Assembly: GCF_012584455.1 (NCBI RefSeq)
Contig: NZ_JABAEB010000007.1
Span: forward strand, 62,001-126,000
Origin: Shewanella oncorhynchi
Lineage (GTDB): Bacteria > Pseudomonadota > Gammaproteobacteria > Enterobacterales > Shewanellaceae
Reading direction: 5' to 3'
DNA length: 64,000 nt
The notes beneath the pieces are model-generated. The model did not search any database and was not told the origin of the DNA. It worked only from the letters and a program-made list of their open reading frames with translations. Below are positions 56,585 to 64,000 of the stretch, one piece after another. Both the position numbers and the translations under genes were made by a program. Numbering within the stretch: position 1 is the first letter of the stretch; every line of letters begins with the position of its first letter.

Positions 56585-58591
56585 AAAATCATTTATACAG
56601 ACTCATTAGTCATTGGCGCAGGATTGGCAGGCCTTAGAGTCGCGATTGCCACCAAAGAGCGAGGCCTAGATACCTTAGTGCTATCGTTAATTCCCGCAAA
56701 ACGTTCACATTCGGCCGCCGCACAGGGCGGAATGCAAGCCAGCCTAGGCAATACTGTTAAAGGCATGGGTGATAACGAAGACATTCACTTTCAAGACACA
56801 GTCAAAGGTTCTGACTGGGGCTGCGATCAAGACGTCGCACGCATGTTTGCCCACGTTGCACCTAAAGCGATCCGAGAACTCACCAACTGGGGCGTGCCTT
56901 GGTCAAGGATTTCCGCCGGCCCGCGCGAAGTCATCATGAACGCGCAAAGGGTAACGCTCAATGAGGCCGAAGAAGCTCACGGCCTGATCAATGCCCGCGA
57001 TTTTGGTGGCACTAAAAAATGGCGTACTTGTTACACCGCAGACGGCACTGGCCACTCTTTACTGTACGCGGTCGATAACCAAGCTATCTCCATGGGCATT
57101 CCAGTACATGAACGGATTGAAGCACTGTCGCTGATCCATGACGGTAAGCGTTGCCATGGAGTCATTGCCCGCTGTTTAGTCACAGGTGAACTGCGCGCTT
57201 ATGTAGCCAAATCCACCACTATCGCCACCGGTGGTTATGGCAAGATTTATGAAATATCGACCAATGCTACTATCTGCGAAGGCATAGGCCAAGCGTTAGC
57301 ACTCGACACAGGTGTCGCCACCTTAGGCAATATGGAAGCGGTGCAGTTCCACCCCACCGCCATAGTGCCCGCGGGGATCCTCACCACTGAAGGGTGTCGT
57401 GGTGATGGCGGTATTCTGCGCGATAAAGACGGTCATCGCTTTATGCCAGATTACGAGCCAGAGAAAAAAGAACTCGCTTCACGCGATGTAGTATCCCGCC
57501 GCATGACAGAGCACATGCGCAAAGGCAATGGCGTCGAAAGCCCTTATGGCCCACATCTGTGGCTGGATATTACGCAGCTGGGCCGTGAACATATCGAAAC
57601 TAACCTGCGCGAAGTGAAAGAGATTTGTGATTACTTTCTCGGTATCGACCCTTGCAAAGATTGGATCCCCGTCAGGCCAACCCAGCATTACTCTATGGGC
57701 GGCGTACGCACCAATGCCACCGGCGAAAGTCCACAACTCAAGGGGCTGTTCAGCGTCGGGGAAGCGGCCTGTTGGGACATGCACGGCTTTAACCGTTTAG
57801 GCGGTAATTCAGTGGCAGAAACTGTGGTCGGCGGCATGATCATCGGCAAATATGTGGCTGATTTTTGTGAGAATAACGATTTAGAAATTGATACTGCGCT
57901 GACTCAAAAATTCATTGATAAATTGCAACAAGAAATCGATGGACTGGTCGAAGGCAACGGCACAGAAAACCCCTTCCAAATAAAGAAAGAAATGCAACGC
58001 ATCATGATGAACTACGTCGGGATCTTCCGTAATGGACCCGAGTTAGATAAAGCCATTAAAGGCTTGAAAGACTTACTGCTACGGGCAAAAAATCTTGGCC
58101 TTAAATGTAAAAAACGTCACTCCAATCCTGAGTTAGTCGAAGCGCTACGCGTCACCCGTATGTTGAAAGTGGCCCTAACCGTCGCCTGTGGCGCAGAGGC
58201 TCGCACTGAAAGTCGCGGCGCCCATTCACGGGAAGACTACCCACAACGCAACGATAAAGATTGGCTCAACCGCACGCTGGCAACTTGGCCAGATGCCGAG
58301 TCACTGGAACCTGTGCTGCGTTATGAAGCGTTAGATGTGATGAAAATGGAGCTACCACCGGGATACCGAGGCTACGGCAACGATAACACTATCGCCCATC
58401 CTGATACCGAAAAACGCGTACAAGAAATCAATCAAGTGCTCGCGCGCTTAGGTGACGATCCCGATAGAAACACACTGCAGCGAGCCCTAATGCCATACGA
58501 GCTGCCAAGTCATCTGCAGGCTCCCAATGGACGCCTCAGCGATACCTTAGCGATCACTCCAGCCCAACCGGTAGGGAATAAACCACTATGA
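56582..58591 (+). CDS. frdA: Fumarate reductase flavoprotein subunit
   Basis: A 669-residue catalytic subunit that reduces fumarate to succinate. It closely follows W. succinogenes FrdA: dinucleotide fold [10 protein letters not shown], the flavin-linking His in [26 protein letters not shown], and the catalytic Arg region [16 protein letters not shown]. The start is TTG with AAGGAT before it. No signal peptide, so it acts on the cytoplasmic face, unlike the periplasmic flavocytochrome fumarate reductase known from Shewanella. It overlaps frdB by four bases. Confidence 0.95.
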   Translation: MKIIYTDSLVIGAGLAGLRVAIATKERGLDTLVLSLIPAKRSHSAAAQGGMQASLGNTVKGMGDNEDIHFQDTVKGSDWGCDQDVARMFAHVAPKAIRELTNWGVPWSRISAGPREVIMNAQRVTLNEAEEAHGLINARDFGGTKKWRTCYTADGTGHSLLYAVDNQAISMGIPVHERIEALSLIHDGKRCHGVIARCLVTGELRAYVAKSTTIATGGYGKIYEISTNATICEGIGQALALDTGVATLGNMEAVQFHPTAIVPAGILTTEGCRGDGGILRDKDGHRFMPDYEPEKKELASRDVVSRRMTEHMRKGNGVESPYGPHLWLDITQLGREHIETNLREVKEICDYFLGIDPCKDWIPVRPTQHYSMGGVRTNATGESPQLKGLFSVGEAACWDMHGFNRLGGNSVAETVVGGMIIGKYVADFCENNDLEIDTALTQKFIDKLQQEIDGLVEGNGTENPFQIKKEMQRIMMNYVGIFRNGPELDKAIKGLKDLLLRAKNLGLKCKKRHSNPELVEALRVTRMLKVALTVACGAEARTESRGAHSREDYPQRNDKDWLNRTLATWPDAESLEPVLRYEALDVMKMELPPGYRGYGNDNTIAHPDTEKRVQEINQVLARLGDDPDRNTLQRALMPYELPSHLQAPNGRLSDTLAITPAQPVGNKPL

Positions 58592-59313
58592 GCCGCCAAA
58601 TCAGCTTTAATATCTTTCGCTACGATCCGCAAGATGGCCAAGACAAGCCAAAGATGGAACGTTATCAGTTGACTGAAACACCGGGCATGACAGTGTTTAT
58701 CGCTTTAAATCAACTACGTGAGCTACAAGACCCTTCACTGCAGTTCGACTTTGTCTGCCGCGCGGGCATCTGTGGCAGTTGCGCCATGGTGATCAATGGT
58801 TTTCCCACGCTTGCCTGTCGCACGTTAACGGCAAATTATCCCAATGGTGAAATCACCCTTATGCCGCTACCTGGCTTCGAGCTGATTGGCGACTTATCGG
58901 TGAACACGGGTAAATTTATGCGTGAATTAGCCGAACGCTTAAAACTGTGGCTGCACCCTAGACCCGATGATCAGGACATTCATCGGCTCGAAAATCCAAT
59001 GGCACCCGAAGAAGCCGCACGGATCTATGAGCTAGAACGCTGCGTCGAATGTGGCGTTTGCGTGTCGGCCTGCGCCACCAAACAAATGCGTGACACCTTT
59101 GTCGGCGCGGTTGGCATGATGAAAATTGCCCGCTTCGAAATGGATAGCAGAGACAGCCGCAGCGCGGATGATTTCTACCATGTGATTGGCAATCAAGATG
59201 GCGTGTTCGGCTGTATGACGCTACTCGGCTGCCAAGATAACTGCCCCAAAGATTTGCCACACATGCAGCAAATCGCTTACCTGCGCCGCAAAATGGCCGC
59301 GACCATACTCTAA
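58588..59313 (+). CDS. frdB: Fumarate reductase iron-sulfur subunit
   Basis: A 241-residue electron-transfer subunit. It has the [2Fe-2S] motif CRAGICGSC with a further Cys in PTLAC, and the C-terminal [11 protein letters not shown] and [12 protein letters not shown] for the [4Fe-4S] and [3Fe-4S] clusters. ATGA overlap with frdA shows coupled translation. It completes the frdCAB set. Confidence 0.96.
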   Translation: MSRQISFNIFRYDPQDGQDKPKMERYQLTETPGMTVFIALNQLRELQDPSLQFDFVCRAGICGSCAMVINGFPTLACRTLTANYPNGEITLMPLPGFELIGDLSVNTGKFMRELAERLKLWLHPRPDDQDIHRLENPMAPEEAARIYELERCVECGVCVSACATKQMRDTFVGAVGMMKIARFEMDSRDSRSADDFYHVIGNQDGVFGCMTLLGCQDNCPKDLPHMQQIAYLRRKMAATIL

Positions 59314-59372
59314 TCCTCCCTCTAACATCCCGCTGTTTTGGCGAGATGGATAGGATTGCACCTTTCCAAAAC

Positions 59373-59399
59373 CAGCTGACAGCTTTTATCTGTCAGCTG
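59373..59399 (+). terminator. Hairpin downstream of frdB
   Basis: CAGCTGACAG and CTGTCAGCTG pair perfectly over 10 bp with a 7-base loop, 60 bases after frdB. No T-run; a second inverted repeat (GCCTAA/TTAGGC) follows at about 59412-59433. Confidence 0.5.
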
Positions 59400-59541
59400 C
59401 TGAGTTACGAAGCCTAATTTTCTTAGTTAGGCGCCTCCCCAGCACTATCATAAGTGCAGCTCCTTACTACTAGCGATACAGCTCAATCGGCAACAAAATC
59501 CATTAGCGTAACGCGAGTAGTTGTTATGTAAGGAAACATAA

Positions 59542-60609
59542 ATGAAACCGTCTAAACTTACATCAGCCATACTTGTGCTGAGCTTTGCCACACCTATTTT
59601 TGCCGTTCAAGCCAATAATACAGCAGAAACCAATGACGAATTACGCACTGAGTTACAACAAATTCAGCAGAGACTCGCCATGCTCGAAGCTCAAGAAAAT
59701 GAGCCATCAGTGCCATCGGATACCCAGTTTAATTTTTATGGTTCTTTACGCCCAACCTTCGGCCTGACCCACACTAACTCGGACGATGTGTGGGATGTAG
59801 GCGATGCGAACTCGCGGATTGGTTTTGCTGCAGAGCACCAACTCGGTAATGGCTTAGTCGGTTTTGCGAAAGGGGAATTTAAGGTCGATATCAAAGATGA
59901 CGGCGACTTTGGCGATGCACGTAAAGCCTATGTCGGATTAAAGGGATTTTTTGGTAGCGTTGCCATAGGTAAACAAGCCGTCACGCAGGAAATGATTTCC
60001 GATCCCGTTGATATCTTTAACCGCTCAGGAACGCCTCTGGCCTATGACAGTGCGAGCCCATTCAGGCTCAATAATCTCGTGACCTATCGTAAAGAGTTTG
60101 GCGACCTGTTATTTTCGGCCGATGCGCAATTCGACGGCAATAAAGGCAGTGGTGGCAGTGACTTCGTTAACACGGGCATCCGTTATAAAACCGACTTCAT
60201 CTACATTGCCGCAGCTTTTTATAATAAAGAGTTAGAGGACAACAAGGATGAAAATACATTCGGTGTAACACTAGCAAAAAATTTCAATTCTCTGTTCCTC
60301 GCCGCAGCCTACCAAAACATTGAAAAAGACAGCGTCGATGGCACAACATTGGATGGTTCAACACTGGATGTAGTTGCAAGCTATCCCATCACTGACAGCT
60401 ATAAAATCAAGCTAGGCGTGTCCAAATATGACGATGGCGACAATGACATCACCTCCGCGAAATACAATGCCTATAACACTACGCTGGAATGGCATAAAAC
60501 ACCGAAATTCAGCACCTTCATCGAATATCAAAAAACAGATTTTGAATACCGCGAAACCAATGACCAGATCATGCTAGGCATGCGTTATAACTTCGATTAT
60601 ACGTTCTAA
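59542..60609 (+). CDS. General porin
   Basis: A 355-residue outer-membrane porin. A signal peptide ends near FAVQA, followed by a short coiled coil (DELRTELQQIQQRLAMLEAQ) and then about 16 amphipathic beta strands, ending in the aromatic strand MLGMRYNFDYTF with a terminal Phe. It resembles gram-negative trimeric porins of the OmpC/OmpU type. The position after frdCAB suggests, but does not prove, joint control with anaerobic metabolism. Confidence 0.88.
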   Translation: MKPSKLTSAILVLSFATPIFAVQANNTAETNDELRTELQQIQQRLAMLEAQENEPSVPSDTQFNFYGSLRPTFGLTHTNSDDVWDVGDANSRIGFAAEHQLGNGLVGFAKGEFKVDIKDDGDFGDARKAYVGLKGFFGSVAIGKQAVTQEMISDPVDIFNRSGTPLAYDSASPFRLNNLVTYRKEFGDLLFSADAQFDGNKGSGGSDFVNTGIRYKTDFIYIAAAFYNKELEDNKDENTFGVTLAKNFNSLFLAAAYQNIEKDSVDGTTLDGSTLDVVASYPITDSYKIKLGVSKYDDGDNDITSAKYNAYNTTLEWHKTPKFSTFIEYQKTDFEYRETNDQIMLGMRYNFDYTF

Positions 60610-60705
60610 GTTTTATCTCAAGCGTATCATCATGTGAACAAGCGAGGTAAAGGGTTGAACAACCTAACCCACGCTTCACGGCAAAAACTTAAAAACAAGA
60701 AACAA

Positions 60706-60730
60706 CAAAGCCACGACTCGCGTGGCTTTG
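60706..60730. terminator. Terminator between porin and ssb
   Basis: CAAAGCCACG and CGTGGCTTTG form a perfect 10-bp stem with loop ACTCG, followed by CTTATTT. It lies between the convergent porin and ssb genes and could serve both. Confidence 0.8.
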
Positions 60731-60774
60731 CTTATTTAAGACGATACCGTCTTTATGCTTCGATACGTTCCAAA

Positions 60775-61482
60775 TTAGAACGGAATATCGTCATCCCAGC
60801 CATCATCCAAATCTGGAGTGAAGTTTTGCTGTGGTTGTGGCGCTGGACGCTGTGCTGGTGCTGCAGGCGCTTGATAAGCTGGCGCTGGCGCGGCTTGTTG
60901 CTTAGGCGCATAACCACCTTGTTGTGGTTGTTGAGCCTGTGGCTGACCATAACCTTGCTGCTGGGCAGGAGCTGGCGGAGCATATTGTTGCTGAGCTGGC
61001 GCTTGGTAAGCAGGTGCAGCTTGAGGCGCTGGCGCATATTGATTTTGCGCAGGCGCGGCTTGTTGTGGTGCAGATTGATAACCTGCGTTTTGTGGCATGC
61101 CGCCCATTGGCGCGCCTTGTGCTTGTCCACCTTGACCACGGCTACCTAGCATTTGCATGCTACCGCTTTGGTCGATAACCACTTCAGTGCTGTAGCGGTC
61201 TTGACCACTTTGGTCTTTCCACTTACGAGTTTGCAGTTTACCTTCAAGGTAAACCTGTGAACCTTTACGCAGGTATTCACCTGTAATTTCAGCTAATTTG
61301 CCGAACAGAACCACACGGTGCCATTCAGTACGCTCTTGCTGTTGACCCTGTTGGTCTTTCCACGATTCGCTAGTCGCTACTGTGATGTTTGCGACTGCAT
61401 TACCGTTTGGCATATAACGCACTTCTGGATCTTGTCCCAAATTGCCAACCAAAATTACCTTGTTAACACCACGACTGGCCAT
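60775..61482 (-). CDS. ssb: Single-stranded DNA-binding protein
   Basis: A 235-residue SSB. The N-terminal ~115 residues are the OB fold ([44 protein letters not shown]). A long Gln/Pro/Ala-rich linker follows, then the acidic protein-interaction tip ending DDDIPF. It coats single-stranded DNA during replication and repair. The linker is longer than in E. coli SSB (about 178 residues in total). The opposite strand shows spurious frames from this low-complexity stretch. Confidence 0.97.
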   Translation of the reverse strand: MASRGVNKVILVGNLGQDPEVRYMPNGNAVANITVATSESWKDQQGQQQERTEWHRVVLFGKLAEITGEYLRKGSQVYLEGKLQTRKWKDQSGQDRYSTEVVIDQSGSMQMLGSRGQGGQAQGAPMGGMPQNAGYQSAPQQAAPAQNQYAPAPQAAPAYQAPAQQQYAPPAPAQQQGYGQPQAQQPQQGGYAPKQQAAPAPAYQAPAAPAQRPAPQPQQNFTPDLDDGWDDDIPF

Positions 61483-61590
61483 TGAAATCTCCTGCGATTC
61501 TTTAAATAATCTATTAATTCAGTATGTTGTTTATCTGTGTCGCCATAGAGGAAAATCTGCTTCCCCAAATACCACACGGCAGACCAGATA

Positions 61591-62958
61591 TTATTGAGCA
61601 GAGCCTAACACAGCTCGTGCTTCTCTTAAATCGAAATGCTCGTCTACCTTGAGATAAGCTACTTTCTCGTCCAGTACGACTATGGCTTCAACAACGCCCA
61701 TTAATTGGGATAACTGGGTTGCCATATCGCGCGCTTGCGCCTTGTCTTTCACTTCAGCTTCTAAGGTGTAACTCTTTAACAACACAGGATTTTGCATGCC
61801 TAATGTCAGGAATAACCAAATAGACATTAAGATCACGGCAACAACAAATACCCCGACTGCGCCCACGAGCTGGAAAGCACCGCCACCAAGCATACCACCA
61901 CAAAAAGCCCCTAAAAACTGGCTAGTTGAATACACGCCCATGGCCGAACCTTTTTCGCCGACGGGGCAAAATTTGGCAATCAAACTTGGCAGTGAGGCTT
62001 CTAAATAGTTAAACCCAGTAAAGAAGAGCACCACGGCAAAACTCAATACCCAAAGATTGCTCGCAAATGCGGCCATCGCCAGCAATGCCACTATCATGAT
62101 CACGAGGGCAATTTGGAACATCGCCTTAGTATTTTTGCGCTTAACCCCTATGATGATTAACGGCACCATCAAAATAAATGCGCCCACAAAAGCGGGGAAA
62201 TACAGCATCCAATGTTTTTCTTTCACTAGACCCGCATCCACCAGATCCAGCGGCAGTGCCACAAATACTGCGGTGAGCACTAAATGCAGGATAAAAATCC
62301 CAGCGTTAAGCCTAAATAATTGCGGCTCGAGGAACATACGTTTGAGCTTAGCGGGCGTTGCTAGAGTGTCTCCCTTCGGAGCCTGAGTGATAGGATTAGG
62401 CACTAAAAACTGGATCAACAGCATACCGACAATAGCCAATACCGCCGTTAGCCAAAATAACCCTGTCAACCCAAGATGTTGCGCGACGATAGGTCCCATT
62501 AGCAAAGACAGGGCAAAAGATAACCCGATACACATGCCAATAATCGCCATCACCTTAGTGCGCTGCTCGTCGCGGGTTAAATCCGCGGCAAGCGCCAGCA
62601 CGGCAGCGGCAATCGCGCCCATACCCTGTACTGCTCGACCAAAGACAACGCCATAAATCGTATCTGCGTTAGCTGCGATAACACTGCCAATAGCAAACAA
62701 CACTAAGCCACCGAGAATAATCGGCTTGCGACCATATTTGTCAGATAAAATCCCCATGGGGATTTGCAGCACGGCTTGAGTCAGGCCATAGGCGCCGATA
62801 GCAATACCCACCCACAGAGGCGAAAAGCCTTCGAGATGCTGACCATAAAGTGCAAAGACGGGCATGATCATAAACAAGCCCATCATGCGCAAACCAAATA
62901 CACTGGCTAAAGAAAACGCGACTTTTTTCTCAGTACCCGAAAGTCCGTTGTTACCCAT
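61591..62958 (-). CDS. yajR: MFS transporter with C-terminal YAM domain (YajR-like)
   Basis: A 455-residue 12-helix transporter with the motif A loop SDKYGRKPIILGG, motif RAVQGMGAIAAAVLAL, and a soluble C-terminal ferredoxin-like domain of ~65 residues (LEAEVKDKAQARDMATQL, then VVLDEKVAYLKV). It matches E. coli YajR in layout and in sequence (GIAIGAYGLTQAVLQIPMG). The substrate is not established. It lies between ssb and the divergent uvrA. Confidence 0.9.
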   Translation of the reverse strand: MGNNGLSGTEKKVAFSLASVFGLRMMGLFMIMPVFALYGQHLEGFSPLWVGIAIGAYGLTQAVLQIPMGILSDKYGRKPIILGGLVLFAIGSVIAANADTIYGVVFGRAVQGMGAIAAAVLALAADLTRDEQRTKVMAIIGMCIGLSFALSLLMGPIVAQHLGLTGLFWLTAVLAIVGMLLIQFLVPNPITQAPKGDTLATPAKLKRMFLEPQLFRLNAGIFILHLVLTAVFVALPLDLVDAGLVKEKHWMLYFPAFVGAFILMVPLIIIGVKRKNTKAMFQIALVIMIVALLAMAAFASNLWVLSFAVVLFFTGFNYLEASLPSLIAKFCPVGEKGSAMGVYSTSQFLGAFCGGMLGGGAFQLVGAVGVFVVAVILMSIWLFLTLGMQNPVLLKSYTLEAEVKDKAQARDMATQLSQLMGVVEAIVVLDEKVAYLKVDEHFDLREARAVLGSAQ

Positions 62959-63361
62959 GATTTTGCCCTGGATTGAAGTCTTTTAAGGGGCGCATGTTAC
63001 CACACCCAAAAGGATTTGCTCAAAAGGAAATAGTGGCCTAAACCACTGACTATACACTTAGCTTTTATCCCGTTTATCACGGACCTATATTGACTGTGTC
63101 TGAGTTAACATCTTTATTTTTAACGCTCAGGCACAGGGGTATGAGTCTAACATAGTGTTCACAATTGTCCTGTGAGTCAGTGCGCAACAACAGTATTAAT
63201 CTTAGTTAATCCATTCCATCCACAACATCCCGCGAAGCAGGTCGACTTAAAGCCAGTGCCAGCCCTAGGATTGGTGCAGATCACAGAATCAACTAAACTC
63301 AGCGGCGGAACTGTGCGATACTTGTGCTCATTTTTTTAAGCATATGGCATTAGAGCGATAG
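62959..63361. other. Divergent region upstream of uvrA and yajR
   Basis: No gene seen. It should hold the promoters of both genes, but no clear LexA box (CTGT-N8-ACAG) was found. Confidence 0.5.
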
Positions 63362-64000
63362 ATGGATAAGATTGAAATACGCGGCGCACGCACCCACAAT
63401 CTCAAGAATATCAACCTGACTATCCCAAGGGATAAACTGATTGTCATCACGGGCTTATCGGGATCTGGCAAATCCTCCCTCGCTTTCGATACTTTATATG
63501 CCGAGGGCCAGCGACGTTATGTCGAGTCCCTATCTGCCTATGCTCGTCAATTTTTGAGTTTAATGGAAAAGCCCGATGTGGACCATATCGAAGGCTTAAG
63601 CCCGGCGATATCCATAGAGCAAAAATCCACCTCCCATAACCCACGTTCAACCGTGGGCACGATTACCGAAATTTATGATTACCTGCGCTTGATGTTTGCC
63701 CGTGTGGGTGAGCCGCGTTGTCCGACACACAATCAACCCTTGGCGGCACAAACCGTCAGCCAGATGGTCGATAAAGTGTTGGAAATGCCCCAAGACAGCC
63801 GCTTGATGCTGCTTGCACCTGTGGTCAACGCCCGTAAGGGTGAACACGTTAAATTGCTCGAAGGTCTATCGGCGCAGGGTTATATCCGCGCGCGTATCGA
63901 CGGTGAAGTGTGTGACTTAACCGATCCGCCAACCTTAGACTTACACGTTAAACACACGATTGAAGTGGTCGTAGACCGTTTTAAAGTGCGTGACGATATC
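63362..64000 (+). CDS. uvrA: Excinuclease ABC subunit A, 5' part
   Basis: The first 213 codons of UvrA, open to the window edge, so partial. It starts [18 protein letters not shown], has the Walker [20 protein letters not shown] at about residue 31 and [15 protein letters not shown] just after, both specific to UvrA. The protein detects bulky DNA lesions and starts nucleotide excision repair with UvrB. The start ATG lies after the purine-rich AGAGCGATAG. Divergent from yajR. Confidence 0.97.
   Translation, partial: MDKIEIRGARTHNLKNINLTIPRDKLIVITGLSGSGKSSLAFDTLYAEGQRRYVESLSAYARQFLSLMEKPDVDHIEGLSPAISIEQKSTSHNPRSTVGTITEIYDYLRLMFARVGEPRCPTHNQPLAAQTVSQMVDKVLEMPQDSRLMLLAPVVNARKGEHVKLLEGLSAQGYIRARIDGEVCDLTDPPTLDLHVKHTIEVVVDRFKVRDDI

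Noticed and set aside
60634..61178. Plus-strand frames rich in Trp, Arg and Leu near ssb
   Set aside because: They mirror the Gln/Pro-rich linker of SSB on the opposite strand and have no independent support.
62959..63361. LexA (SOS) box in front of uvrA
   Set aside because: CTGT and ACAG words occur but never at the required 8-base spacing.

Overview
The window is chromosomal DNA of a gammaproteobacterium, almost certainly a Shewanella. The basis is the resemblance of many products to Shewanella proteins (DUF2999 and DUF3187 proteins, SSB, GroESL, the UvrA/YajR/SSB block) together with a Wolinella-type fumarate reductase set. No tRNA, rRNA or CRISPR array was seen.

Left end (1-7.9 kb): small conserved genes (DUF2999, a carboxymuconolactone-decarboxylase-like gene with an in-frame stop at codon 6, a DUF4303 protein), then an AT-rich island carrying a complete Ec86/St85-like retron on the minus strand. 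Its order is promoter, structured msr-msd RNA, terminator-like hairpin, nucleoside-deoxyribosyltransferase-like effector and reverse transcriptase. About 1.2 kb of repeats and palindromes separates the retron from groESL, which has a clear sigma-32-type promoter. The retron is the most exciting system here.

Middle (7.9-26 kb): a MATE exporter; a LysR regulator divergent from an RND efflux pair; a possible small membrane protein and an AT-rich DUF3187 gene; fxsA; cutA-dsbD; a CPA2 cation/proton antiporter; galK-galM; an acidic-tailed unknown protein; and a quinone oxidoreductase.

26-46 kb: a secreted M9 collagenase preceded by an 11-bp tandem repeat; a Sel1-repeat secreted protein; a second RND efflux pair; a leucine-rich-repeat protein kinase; MltD; a sterol-desaturase-family membrane enzyme; a DUF4397 lipoprotein; and a large SF1 helicase with a nuclease-like tail. 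The mdtL-yidZ pair follows.

47-64 kb: a secreted M16 protease and periplasmic asparaginase, then aspA-dcuA-frdCAB and a porin. Together these make a coherent route: asparagine to aspartate in the periplasm, aspartate to fumarate by AspA, exchange by DcuA, and fumarate respiration by FrdCAB. The right end has ssb and yajR, with the start of uvrA running off the edge.
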